A stretch of 41,630 nucleotides of DNA from Epulopiscium sp. Nele67-Bin005 (lineage in GTDB: Bacteria > Bacillota > Clostridia > Lachnospirales > Cellulosilyticaceae): NCBI GenBank assembly GCA_002007365.1, contig LNZR01000034.1, forward strand, positions 1-41,630. Reading direction: 5' to 3'. How positions within the stretch are numbered: the stretch's first letter is position 1; every line of letters begins with the position of its first letter. Of the stretch, positions 26,743 to 34,315 are shown in pieces. The translations under genes and the position numbers were made by a program. The notes beneath the pieces are model-generated. The model saw only the letters and a program-made list of their open reading frames with translations, did not search any database and had not been told where the DNA came from.

Positions 26743-26937
26743 AAAATTTTCCTCCTAAACTTTTAGCTAGAGTATTACCAACGCATTACAATTTATTCAA
26801 CTCTAATTAAAACTTTGCAAATAATGGTAATTATTTTGTTTCAAGTATTCTGTTTGTTATGTAAAATTTTTGCTATAATAATTATATAATTTCACCTAAA
26901 GTAAAGTCAATATTTATAACCCTGTTATTTATTGGCA

Positions 26938-26978
26938 CAAAAACAGCCCTAACTCTCTAAGGAATTAAGGCTATTTTT
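26938..26978 (-). terminator. Terminator of the 101-aa membrane protein gene
   Basis: AGCCCTAA (26945-26952) pairs with TTAAGGCT (26965-26972) with one G-T. T and A runs lie on both sides; on the minus strand the T-run follows the stem. It begins almost at the stop codon. The following 26743-26937 is AT-rich and should hold the promoter of the 578-aa gene, but I see no convincing boxes. Confidence 0.75.
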
Positions 26979-27283
26979 TAGCTACGTTTGTTTCTTCTAA
27001 ATAAAGATTTAATCCACTCAATTAATTTTTGACCCATAATAAAAAATAGTAAAAGTAATATAATAAATATTATTAAAAGCCCTGTAAAAAATGATGAAAT
27101 TCCACTTCTTACCCTAGAAAAAAATGAAGGGGAAGTGCTTGTCCCTGTTGAGCTATACGTAGTATTGCTGTTGTTCGTAGTTGAACTCTTGTTTGTATTT
27201 ATAGTTGTAGAATTTTTGGAGCTAGCAACAGTTAGAGTTTCTAAATCCAAAATATAATCTTCGCCAATAAAAATTTGTTCCAT
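26978..27283 (-). CDS. Small single-pass membrane protein, Ser/Thr/Asn-rich
   Basis: No family is recognised in this 101-aa protein. The N-terminal 20 residues (MEQIFIGEDYILDLETLTVA) look structured. Residues 21-52 are almost only Ser, Thr and Asn. One strong membrane segment runs about 65-84 (GLLIIFIILLLLFFIMG), followed by a basic tail (KSLFRRNKRS), so the tail should be cytoplasmic and the Ser/Thr part outside. It has a good promoter and an AAAGGAAA site. The Ser/Thr linker could be a glycosylated or wall-spanning stalk; that is a guess. Confidence 0.7.
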   Translation of the reverse strand: MEQIFIGEDYILDLETLTVASSKNSTTINTNKSSTTNNSNTTYSSTGTSTSPSFFSRVRSGISSFFTGLLIIFIILLLLFFIMGQKLIEWIKSLFRRNKRS

Positions 27284-27329
27284 AAAAATTTCCTTTCTTT
27301 TAGTTTATCAAATAAATTGTATCGTATAT

Positions 27330-27358
27330 ACTATATCAGAAGTTGTATGGTTAATCAA
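27330..27358 (-). promoter_or_regulatory. Promoter of the 101-aa membrane protein gene
   Basis: On the minus strand TTGATT (27358-27353), a 17-nt spacer and TATAGT (27335-27330) lie about 45 nt upstream of the start codon. The -35 box ends 17 nt before the repeat array begins. Confidence 0.6.
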
Positions 27359-27375
27359 TCTAATAATTAAAAAGT

Positions 27376-27880
27376 GGACAAAAAAGTAACATGAGCATGA
27401 TTTTTGAAAATGGGAATTTGAAATGAGAGTTAGAGATGATATAAAATTTGTAGTTTGATAAAAAAATTTTGAATGAGATTGGAGTATTACACAGATTTTA
27501 TAAACTCAAATAGAAATTTAGTCATTTTGCAAAATAAATCTAGAGATTGACAATCGGACAAAAAAGGCACATTAACATGATTTTTGAAAATGGGAATTTG
27601 AAATGAGAGCTAGAGATGATATAAAATTTATAGTTTGATAAAAAAAGTTTTGAATGAGATTGGCGCAGTACGCAGATTTTATAAACTCAAATAGAAATTT
27701 TGTCATTTTGCAAAATCAATCTAGAGATTGACAATAGGACAAAAAAGTAACATTAACATGATTTTTGAAAATGGGAATTTGAAATGAGAGTTAAAGATGA
27801 TATAAAATTTGTAGTTTGATAAAAAAGTTTTGAATGAGATTGGAGCATTACACAGATTTTCTCATCTTAAATAAAAGTTT
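27376..27880. repeat. Three tandem copies of a 180-bp intergenic repeat
   Basis: Units begin at GGACA at 27376, 27556 and 27737, giving periods of 180 and 181 bp. Units 1 and 2 match along their whole length at well over 90 per cent by eye. Unit 3 matches for about 120 nt and then diverges after CACAGATTTT. The core includes ACATGATTTTTGAAAATGGG and a ...GAGATTGACAAT junction. It has no open reading frame, no terminal inverted repeats and no target duplication that I can see. Confidence 0.92.
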
Positions 27881-27900
27881 TGTATTTTTGCAAATAAATT

Positions 27901-27938
27901 AAAAGCTGTAAACACAATAAAATGTTTACAGCTTTTTT
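27901..27938. terminator. Bidirectional terminator after ychF
   Basis: A perfect 14-bp stem (AAAAGCTGTAAACA at 27901-27914 with 27923-27936) and an 8-nt loop, flanked by A and T runs. It ends 2 nt before the ychF stop codon and directly adjoins repeat unit 3. Confidence 0.92.
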
Positions 27939-27939
27939 G

Positions 27940-29028
27940 TTATACGTTAAATCTAAATAAGATGATATCTCCATCTTTTACAACGTACTCTTTTCCTTCA
28001 ACGCCAACTTGTCCTTTTTCTTTGGCAGCAGTATAAGAACCACTTTCGATTAAATCGTTATAAGCTACAACTTCAGCACGAATAAACCCTCTTTCAAAGT
28101 CAGAGTGAATTTTTCCAGCTGCACCAGGTGCTTTAGTTCCTTCTGTAATAGTCCATGCACGAACTTCCTTAGGGCCTGCTGTTAAATAACTGATTAAGCC
28201 AAGAAGTTTGTAACTTGCGGCGATAAGTTGGTTAAATCCTGTATCAGAAATCCCTAAATCTTCCAAGAAAATTTGTTTTTCTTCTTCATCAAGTTCTGCC
28301 AATTCTTGCTCAATTTGCGCACAAATAACAAACGCTTCTGCCCCATCTTTGGCTGCAAATTCTTTTACAAGATCAACATATGAATTTCCAGTAGCTAAGT
28401 CATCTTCTGAAACGTTGCATGCATAAAGAACAGGTTTAGAGCTGATTAATCCTAAAGATGCAATAATTAAATTTTCATCATCAGTATCAGTTTCAAATGT
28501 TCTTGCTGATAATCCATCTTCTAAATGTGTGTGTAATTTTTCTAGTAATTCAATTTCTGCTGCTGCATCTTTGTCAAATTTAGCGGCTTTTTTAGATTTT
28601 GATAGACGACGCTCCAAAACTTCTACATCTGAAAAAACTAATTCTAAGTTTATAGTTTCGATATCACGAATAGGGTCTACAGTTTTATCAACATGAATAA
28701 TATTATCATCTTCAAAACAGCGCACAACTTGAACTATCGCATCAACTTCACGAATGTGTGATAAAAATTGATTTCCTAACCCCTCACCTTTGCTAGCCCC
28801 TTTAATTAACCCTGCAATATCAACAAATTCAACCACTGCTGGTAATACTTTTTCTGAGTTGTACATATCTTTTAGAACATCTAAACGGTTATCAGGCACA
28901 GCTACAATTCCTACGTTTGGTTCGATTGTACAAAATGGATAGTTGGCAGACTCTGCTCCAGCTTGAGTTAATGCATTAAATAACGTACTCTTTCCTACGT
29001 TTGGAAGACCTACAATTCCTAGTTTCAT
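27940..29028 (-). CDS. ychF: YchF (OLA1-type) redox- and stress-linked P-loop ATPase/GTPase
   Basis: The 362-aa universally conserved protein of the Obg family binds ribosomes and prefers ATP in characterised members. The G domain has GLPNVGKST (7-15), the switch region DIAGLIKGASKGEGLGNQFLSHIREVDA and ACNVSEDDL in place of a canonical NKxD, which fits the relaxed nucleotide specificity. A helical insertion (about 130-200) and a C-terminal TGS domain (about 280-360, ending VKDGDIILFRFNV) complete it. Length and motifs are normal. AAGGAG precedes the ATG. It is monocistronic with its own terminator. Confidence 0.96.
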   Translation of the reverse strand: MKLGIVGLPNVGKSTLFNALTQAGAESANYPFCTIEPNVGIVAVPDNRLDVLKDMYNSEKVLPAVVEFVDIAGLIKGASKGEGLGNQFLSHIREVDAIVQVVRCFEDDNIIHVDKTVDPIRDIETINLELVFSDVEVLERRLSKSKKAAKFDKDAAAEIELLEKLHTHLEDGLSARTFETDTDDENLIIASLGLISSKPVLYACNVSEDDLATGNSYVDLVKEFAAKDGAEAFVICAQIEQELAELDEEEKQIFLEDLGISDTGFNQLIAASYKLLGLISYLTAGPKEVRAWTITEGTKAPGAAGKIHSDFERGFIRAEVVAYNDLIESGSYTAAKEKGQVGVEGKEYVVKDGDIILFRFNV

Positions 29029-29106
29029 CTTAAATTCTCCTTAGTTTGTTTAATAAGCTTTATTATATAGGATAAACTAAGCCGTTTCAACAAAAATTTG
29101 TCAAAT

Positions 29107-29138
29107 AAAAAGACGTATAAAAAAATATACATCTTTTA
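29107..29138 (-). terminator. Terminator of the 72-aa membrane protein gene
   Basis: AAAAGA, one mismatch and GTATA pair with TATAC and TCTTTT around an A-rich loop. The minus strand continues into TTTT. It lies about 10 nt past the stop codon. Confidence 0.65.
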
Positions 29139-29145
29139 GAAAGAA

Positions 29146-29364
29146 TTATTCGTTTTGCCCAACTAAATATCCAAGTGCAAACATTAAAGTTAGTGGGATA
29201 ATCATTAGTAATCCCATAATACAGTGGTCAGATTTCTTTTTTGAACTTTTTGAGTCACATTCACAAGCGTTATCACGTTGAGCAACTCTGTAATGGCGAT
29301 ATTGAGCATTCCCTTGATTGTTTTGTTGATTTTGTTGTTGATTACGATATTTTGGATTTGGCAT
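29146..29364 (-). CDS. Small Gln/Asn-rich single-pass membrane protein
   Basis: The 72-aa protein is of unknown function. The N-terminus (residues 5-22) is rich in Gln and Asn. Two close Cys (CEC) precede a Lys/Ser-rich stretch, and one membrane helix runs about 49-68 (IMGLLMIIPLTLMFALGYLVG). The likely topology is N-terminus inside because of the basic residues before the helix. A GGGGG ribosome site sits 7 nt before the ATG and a terminator follows, so it is a real transcription unit. It is divergent from lgt. Confidence 0.65.
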   Translation of the reverse strand: MPNPKYRNQQQNQQNNQGNAQYRHYRVAQRDNACECDSKSSKKKSDHCIMGLLMIIPLTLMFALGYLVGQNE

Positions 29365-29531
29365 AATTTACCCCCTTGATTATTCATGTTATAGTTATAT
29401 TATGGAACTAAAAAGTTCCTCAAATTATGTTTATTATATTCGGTTATTACGTAGTATAGATGAAGAAGTTGGGTGTCGTCAAGGTCTTTTTTTAATAAAG
29501 GGGTTGATTTTTAAAAAATTTTATGTAACTA

Positions 29532-29561
29532 TTTACATTGATTAGCAAAATCGCCTATAAT
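29532..29561 (+). promoter_or_regulatory. Promoter of lgt
   Basis: TTTACA (29532-29537), an 18-nt spacer and a perfect TATAAT (29556-29561) lie about 48 nt upstream of the lgt ATG. Confidence 0.7.
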
Positions 29562-29563
29562 AA

Positions 29564-29593
29564 ATTGGTAAAATAAAAATTGGTAAAATAAAA
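29564..29593 (+). repeat. 15-bp tandem duplication in the lgt leader
   Basis: Two exact adjacent copies of ATTGGTAAAATAAAA lie between the -10 box and the AAGGAGG ribosome site. They look like a simple slippage duplication. Confidence 0.85.
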
Positions 29594-29608
29594 AAAGGAG
29601 GCTATTTG

Positions 29609-30475
29609 ATGCCAAATATTTATTTCCCTCATCTTAATTTGTCGTTTAATATTAACTCTGTGGCTTTTGAGATTTTTGGGCTAGCTATTTATTGGTATGG
29701 AATTATAATTACAACTGGGATTGTTGGAGGCCTTTTTATGTCAGCGCATATGGCAAAAAAAGAAAAGCTAGACCCAGACATTGTGTTTGATTTCGTATTA
29801 TATGATTTAATTTTTGCAATTATAGGAGCAAGAATTTATTTTGTGGCGTTTAACTGGGATTATTATGGCCAAAATATAAAGGAGATTTTTAATTTAAGAG
29901 GTGGTGGAATTGCGATTTATGGTGCGATTATTGCATCAGTAATTGTTGCGTCTATTTATTGCAAAATTTACAAAATTAATCTTTGGCAATTAGGAGATAT
30001 TGCTGCCTATGGATTACTAGTGGGTCAAATTATTGGTAGATATGGAAATTTTGCTAACAAAGAGGCTTTTGGCGATTATACGAATAATGTATTTGCAATG
30101 TGTCTACTAAAATCTGAAGTAACTGCTCCACTAACCCAAACAATACTTGATAATATAGTTTTTGAGTATGGTGCAGAATATATTCAGGTTCACCCTACTT
30201 TTTTATATGAGTCAATGTGGAATATGTTGGTTCTTGCGTGTTTGCTTCTTTATTATCCAAACAAAAAAAAGCATGGGGAAATTTTCTTTTTATACATTAC
30301 AGGGTACGGGATAGGTCGATTTTGGATTGAAGGACTGCGTACTGACCAGCTAATTTTAAACACTCTAAATATGCCAGCTTCTCAAGTTGTAGCAATACTT
30401 TCTATAATTTTGGGGATTGCTGGATATATAAGTTGTAGAAAAGATAAAACTTTTGATAATTTAATTAGATATTAA
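29609..30475 (+). CDS. lgt: Prolipoprotein diacylglyceryl transferase
   Basis: The 288-aa multi-pass membrane enzyme moves diacylglycerol from phosphatidylglycerol to the lipobox Cys of pre-lipoproteins. Family motifs are YWYGIIITTGI near the N-terminus, RGGGIAIYGAII (97-108), the Lgt signature in the form GRYGNFANKEAFG (143-155), HPTFLYESMWN, and IGRFWIEGLRTDQ near the C-terminus. About seven hydrophobic segments are visible. I take the ATG at 29609 with AAGGAGG 7 nt upstream; the TTG one codon earlier is in frame but too close. It has its own promoter and terminator upstream of the division cluster. Confidence 0.95.
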   Translation: MPNIYFPHLNLSFNINSVAFEIFGLAIYWYGIIITTGIVGGLFMSAHMAKKEKLDPDIVFDFVLYDLIFAIIGARIYFVAFNWDYYGQNIKEIFNLRGGGIAIYGAIIASVIVASIYCKIYKINLWQLGDIAAYGLLVGQIIGRYGNFANKEAFGDYTNNVFAMCLLKSEVTAPLTQTILDNIVFEYGAEYIQVHPTFLYESMWNMLVLACLLLYYPNKKKHGEIFFLYITGYGIGRFWIEGLRTDQLILNTLNMPASQVVAILSIILGIAGYISCRKDKTFDNLIRY

Positions 30476-30485
30476 ATATTTTTAG

Positions 30486-30520
30486 CACCTGTAGTTTTGT
30501 ACTATAGGTGTTTTATTTTT
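30486..30520 (+). terminator. Terminator of lgt
   Basis: CACCTGTAG (30486-30494) pairs with CTATAGGTG (30502-30510), 9 bp with one G-T, followed by TTTTATTTTT. Confidence 0.85.
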
Positions 30521-30562
30521 ATATACCAAAAATGAATGTAGGGTGATTTTGTATATTTAGCA

Positions 30563-30591
30563 TTGCAAATTTTGATAATACGTAATAGAAT
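30563..30591 (+). promoter_or_regulatory. Promoter of the division/cell-wall cluster
   Basis: TTGCAA (30563-30568), a 17-nt spacer and TAGAAT (30586-30591) give a near-consensus promoter 37 nt upstream of rsmH. No mraZ gene and no tandem TGGGA-type MraZ boxes were seen here. Confidence 0.65.
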
Positions 30592-30627
30592 AAGGAAAGA
30601 AAAGTAGCGAAAAAGGGAGCTTTAGAG

Positions 30628-31563
30628 ATGAATTTTGAACATATATCAGTATTGTTAGAAGAATGTATTACAGGGCTTGACATAAAACCAGATGGAATTT
30701 ATGTTGATGGGACGTTGGGAGGAGCAGGTCATGCCTCTCATATTTGCCAAAAATTAAATAAAGACGGGCATTTTATTGGTATTGACCAAGATAATAACGC
30801 CTTGGCTGTGTCCAAAGAGCGACTTAGTGAAGTTGAGCCTAAAGTTGACATTGTAAAAAGTAATTTTAGTGATTTAGATGAAGTTTTGGGACAAGTTGGA
30901 GTACCAAAAATTGATGGAATGTTGATAGATTTGGGGGTATCTTCTCACCAGTTAGATGAGGCGAGCAGAGGTTTTTCTTATATGCAAGAAGCAAAACTCG
31001 ATATGCGAATGAACCAAGATAGCGAGCTTTGTGCCTACAAAGTTGTAAATGAATATTCGGAAGATGAACTTCATGAAATTATCAAAAATTTTGGTGAAGA
31101 GCGCTGGGCAAAACGAGTTGCTTCCTTTATAATAGAGCATCGTGAAAAAAAACCTATTGAAACTACTTTTGAACTGGTGGATATAATTAAGAGGGCTATT
31201 CCTCAAAAAGCGCGTCAAGAGGGTTCTCACCCAGCAAAACGAACTTTTCAGGCAATTAGAATAGAAGTAAATCGTGAAATTGATATTATTGCCCCAACTA
31301 TTAAAAAAGCTGTGGACGCATTAAATTCAGGTGGAAGATTATGCATTATAACATTCCATTCTTTGGAAGATAGAATAGTTAAACACACGTTTAAATCTCT
31401 TGCAGAAAGTTGTATTTGTGATAGAAATATGCCTATTTGTGTGTGTGACCAAGAGCCAGTTGTCAAAGTAATTAGCAGAAAGCCGATACTTCCAACAAAA
31501 GATGAACTAGAAAACAATTCTCGTTCCAAAAGTGCTAAACTTAGAATTGTAGAGAAATTATAA
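30628..31563 (+). CDS. rsmH: 16S rRNA m4C1402 methyltransferase RsmH (MraW)
   Basis: The 311-aa SAM-dependent enzyme N4-methylates C1402 of 16S rRNA. Motifs are HISVLLEE at the start, the SAM site VDGTLGGAGHA (26-36), DGMLIDLGVSSHQLDE, RGFSY, LDMRMNQ, HPAKRTFQAIRI and ITFHSLEDRIVK. The C-terminus carries CICDRNMPICVCDQ before the RKPILPTKDE segment. Length is normal. The start has a GGGAG site. As usual it is the first gene of the dcw cluster here, though the mraZ gene that commonly precedes it is absent. Confidence 0.97.
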   Translation: MNFEHISVLLEECITGLDIKPDGIYVDGTLGGAGHASHICQKLNKDGHFIGIDQDNNALAVSKERLSEVEPKVDIVKSNFSDLDEVLGQVGVPKIDGMLIDLGVSSHQLDEASRGFSYMQEAKLDMRMNQDSELCAYKVVNEYSEDELHEIIKNFGEERWAKRVASFIIEHREKKPIETTFELVDIIKRAIPQKARQEGSHPAKRTFQAIRIEVNREIDIIAPTIKKAVDALNSGGRLCIITFHSLEDRIVKHTFKSLAESCICDRNMPICVCDQEPVVKVISRKPILPTKDELENNSRSKSAKLRIVEKL

Positions 31564-31611
31564 TTTTAATATTAGTTTTAAATTATATTTTTGAGTTATT
31601 AAATTATAATA

Positions 31612-31633
31612 TGGGGATTATTTCCCCAAATAT
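31612..31633 (+). terminator. Attenuator-like hairpin before ftsL
   Basis: TGGGGA (31612-31617) pairs with TCCCCA (31623-31628) over a 5-nt loop and is followed by AATATTTTT. The stem is short but GC-rich and ends 19 nt before the ATG. It could reduce read-through from rsmH into ftsL. Confidence 0.5.
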
Positions 31634-31651
31634 TTTTGAAAGGAGAGTTCT

Positions 31652-32071
31652 ATGGCAACAAAACGAAAACCATTTAAGTATAGACCATATAGCCAACAAG
31701 AATTAATAAACGCTCATATCCGTTATGAAGCTCGCAAAAATGCTGAGCCACCTTTGGTTGTACGCCTCTTTAGAAATAGACATTATGTTGGATTATTTAT
31801 TTGTGGATTTGCTGTGTTTTTGGCTTGTAGTGGATTTATATATATTAATGTGCAATTTAGCAATCAACAGACTCAGCTACAAAGTTTGAATATCGAATTA
31901 CAAGAAGTGAAAAGTCGAATTAATGCTACAGAAACAATTATAGCTACACAAATAAATTTGGATTATGTTCGGCAGAGAGCTAGTGAAGAGCTTGGAATGA
32001 CTGAACCTTCGCCACATCAAATTATTTATTTGACTTTGCCAGAAGAAAGTTATACGATTTATGGAAAATAG
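31652..32071 (+). CDS. ftsL: FtsL/DivIC-type cell-division protein
   Basis: The 139-aa bitopic membrane protein has a basic cytoplasmic N-terminus (1-44) and one membrane helix (about 45-66). An extracellular coiled coil follows (about 68-100, QTQLQSLNIELQEVKSRI), then the conserved end YVRQRASEELGMTEPSPHQIIYL. FtsL binds DivIC/FtsB and DivIB/FtsQ and links the division ring to septal wall synthesis. The position between rsmH and the penicillin-binding proteins is the classic ftsL locus. It overlaps the next gene by 11 nt, so the two are probably translationally coupled. The ribosome site is AGGAGA. Confidence 0.9.
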   Translation: MATKRKPFKYRPYSQQELINAHIRYEARKNAEPPLVVRLFRNRHYVGLFICGFAVFLACSGFIYINVQFSNQQTQLQSLNIELQEVKSRINATETIIATQINLDYVRQRASEELGMTEPSPHQIIYLTLPEESYTIYGK

Positions 32072-34250
32072 ACGAAGAACAAAACGACCCCCAAAAAGAG
32101 AGGCTACTTCTTTAAAAGAACGTAAAGCTAGGTTGCGTTTGAGGCTTGTGCTAGGAAGGAGTATTTATGCACTCATCGTTTTTGGGTTAATTTTTAGACT
32201 TGGATATATTCATATTAATCATGGAGACCAATATGCCCAACAAGTTTTGCGTTCAGTTAGTGGGACTGCCAAAGAGATAGAGGCAATCCGTGGGAATATT
32301 GTGGATCGTAATAATAAAGTTATTGCTAATAGTATTATTACATATGATGTGATTTTGAGTCCATATGCATTATTAAATCAATCAACAGAGCTGCAAAGAG
32401 ACCGAACCTATCAGGAACTTGCATTATATTCGGGTCAAGCACCAGAACAAATTGAGGAAATTGCAATTAATAATCCGAATTCTTATTATAGAGTATTTTT
32501 GCGTGATATCCCTATGGAAGATAAAGAAATGTTGGAGGCAAAAGGTCTTTCGGGAATGTATTTTGAGCCTTCATTTATCAGAAATTATCCAAAAGGTGTT
32601 TTTGCTGCCCAGCTTATTGGTTTTTATAATGCAGAAGACCAAGGGCAATATGGTATTGAACAGTTTTATGATGACTATTTACGTGGTGAAGTTGGTAGAA
32701 TTTATCCTCAGCTTCAAACTGGTGGGATAATTATGACCCAAGTTGAGTCGCCAATAAATGGGGACACTATAGTTCTTACAATTGATGAAATTATTCAGCA
32801 GTATGTGGAGCAAGTTATGTATAAATATATTGCAAGACTTGAACCATTAAATGCAGCTGCAATCGTTATGAACCCAAAGACTGGTGAAGTTTATAGTATG
32901 TTTTCGTATCCAGAATATAATCCTCAATCTTACAACAACTTATCAAGTCAATTGGGGTCATCAAAGTGGGAACAAATGACGTATGAAGAACAGATAGCTC
33001 AGCTAAATTGGGCATGGCAAAATTATAATATTCACAATCCATATGAGCCAGGTTCTACGTTTAAACCAATAATGATGGCAGCAGCTATGGAAGAAGGATA
33101 TTTGCAAAGTGATTTTAGAATGACGTGTACAGGTTCGATTACAATTAGTGGAACTACAATTAGATGTTGGAAAACTTCTGGCCATGGAACTCAAACTATT
33201 GACCAAGTTATTGCAAATTCATGTAATCCAGGGGTTATCACTCTTGCACAAAGAATGCCAAATTCAGAATATCATGATTATATGAAATGGTTTGGAATGG
33301 GTTCTCAAACAGGAATTGACTTGCCAGCAGAAGCAGCAGGAACAATTCACTCATTATCATCTTTTGGGCCAATTGAAAAAGCCACAACTGCTATGGGACA
33401 AACATTTCTATTAACGCCGATGCAATTAGTGACAGCGTTTTCGGCAGTAATAAATGGAGGGTATTTGATTGAGCCATATGTGGTTTCTCAAATTGTACGG
33501 GCTGATGAAGGTGTAATATTTAAAAATCAGCCATCTGTAAAACGGCAAGTTGTGTCCCAAGAAACTTCAAAGGCCATAACTTTAATGTTAGAAAAGGTTA
33601 TTCTTCAAGGGACAGGGGGTCATGCCGCTGTTTCTGGATATCGAGTAGGAGGAAAAACAGGGACTGCCGAAAAAGGTTTCCCGAGGGTTAGAGGGGTTGA
33701 GATTGTATCATTTATTGGTTATGCCCCACTTGATGACCCAGAAGTTATTGCTCTTGTTATATTTGATGAGGCAAATAACAGTAGTGCTGCAAGTGCGGCT
33801 CCATCGGCTGCATTTAGTGAAATGATGACCTATATTTTGCCATATCTTGGAATTCCGAGTAACCATGCAACTTATTCAACTCAAGTTTCATTATCAACAG
33901 TGCCTGATTTGGTGGGCAGTGATATTTACTCTGCAATAACTGAAATTGGGTTAAATAATTTGGATTATGAAATACGAGGAGGAGGAAATATTATTGCTGA
34001 CCAGTATCCTCCAGCAGGTACACAAGTGCCTATAAGTTATGAAATTACGCTATATTTACAATCAAATGACCCAACAAGTTTGGTAAAAGTGCCTAATTTA
34101 ATTGATATGAATATTGAGCAGGCGCAACAGTTATTGGGAGGTAGCTTAACTATTGAAGGTGCAACGAGTGGGAGGATTATTAACCAAATCCCTGACCCAG
34201 ATGTATCTTTAGACCGAAACACAAAAATTATTGTACAAACTGTACCATAA
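32061..34250 (+). CDS. Class B penicillin-binding protein with two PASTA domains (division transpeptidase)
   Basis: The 729-aa protein has a basic cytoplasmic tail, one membrane segment (about 31-51) and a dimerisation/pedestal region beginning with IRGNIVDRNNKVIA. The transpeptidase domain (about 235-600) has all three active-site motifs: STFK (332-335, nucleophile Ser332), SCN (387-389) and KTG (532-534). Two PASTA domains follow (about 610-667 and 672-729). It cross-links septal peptidoglycan and is the FtsI/PBP2x-like candidate of the cluster. Translation starts inside ftsL, so stoichiometric expression with FtsL is likely. FtsI and SpoVD cannot be separated by sequence reading alone; position directly after ftsL favours the vegetative enzyme. 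Confidence 0.93.
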   Translation: MENRRRTKRPPKREATSLKERKARLRLRLVLGRSIYALIVFGLIFRLGYIHINHGDQYAQQVLRSVSGTAKEIEAIRGNIVDRNNKVIANSIITYDVILSPYALLNQSTELQRDRTYQELALYSGQAPEQIEEIAINNPNSYYRVFLRDIPMEDKEMLEAKGLSGMYFEPSFIRNYPKGVFAAQLIGFYNAEDQGQYGIEQFYDDYLRGEVGRIYPQLQTGGIIMTQVESPINGDTIVLTIDEIIQQYVEQVMYKYIARLEPLNAAAIVMNPKTGEVYSMFSYPEYNPQSYNNLSSQLGSSKWEQMTYEEQIAQLNWAWQNYNIHNPYEPGSTFKPIMMAAAMEEGYLQSDFRMTCTGSITISGTTIRCWKTSGHGTQTIDQVIANSCNPGVITLAQRMPNSEYHDYMKWFGMGSQTGIDLPAEAAGTIHSLSSFGPIEKATTAMGQTFLLTPMQLVTAFSAVINGGYLIEPYVVSQIVRADEGVIFKNQPSVKRQVVSQETSKAITLMLEKVILQGTGGHAAVSGYRVGGKTGTAEKGFPRVRGVEIVSFIGYAPLDDPEVIALVIFDEANNSSAASAAPSAAFSEMMTYILPYLGIPSNHATYSTQVSLSTVPDLVGSDIYSAITEIGLNNLDYEIRGGGNIIADQYPPAGTQVPISYEITLYLQSNDPTSLVKVPNLIDMNIEQAQQLLGGSLTIEGATSGRIINQIPDPDVSLDRNTKIIVQTVP

Positions 34251-34259
34251 AGGTATATT

Positions 34260-34314
34260 ACCTCCTTTTGAAAAATACACTAGATTAAAGTATATTTTGA
34301 AAAGGAGGTTTTTT
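34260..34314 (+). promoter_or_regulatory. Hairpin sequestering the ribosome site of the second PBP gene
   Basis: ACCTCCTTTT (34260-34269) is the exact complement of AAAAGGAGGT (34300-34309), which contains the AAAGGAGG ribosome site of the next gene. Inner bases extend the pairing imperfectly. The 3' arm runs into six T (34309-34314), so the same structure could act as an intrinsic terminator. It occupies almost the whole 65-nt gap. Confidence 0.7.
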
Positions 34315-34315
34315 G

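Larger units (their letters stand above)
27284..27939. other. 656-bp intergenic region dominated by a tandem repeat
   Basis: From left to right: the promoter of the 101-aa gene, three 180-bp repeat units, and the terminator hairpin of ychF. No gene of normal size is present. A tiny conserved reading frame (ATG, about 9-11 codons, IFENGNLK, stop) recurs in each unit but has no ribosome site. Confidence 0.75.

Noticed and set aside
27376-27880. CRISPR array
   Set aside because: There are only three units, each about 180 bp, and they are adjacent without unique spacers. No cas genes are present.
27376-27880. Insertion sequence or MITE
   Set aside because: The units have no terminal inverted repeats or target-site duplications and are tandem rather than dispersed within the window.
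30952-31529. Minus-strand frames opposite rsmH
   Set aside because: They are shadows of a well-conserved gene on the other strand and have no start signals.
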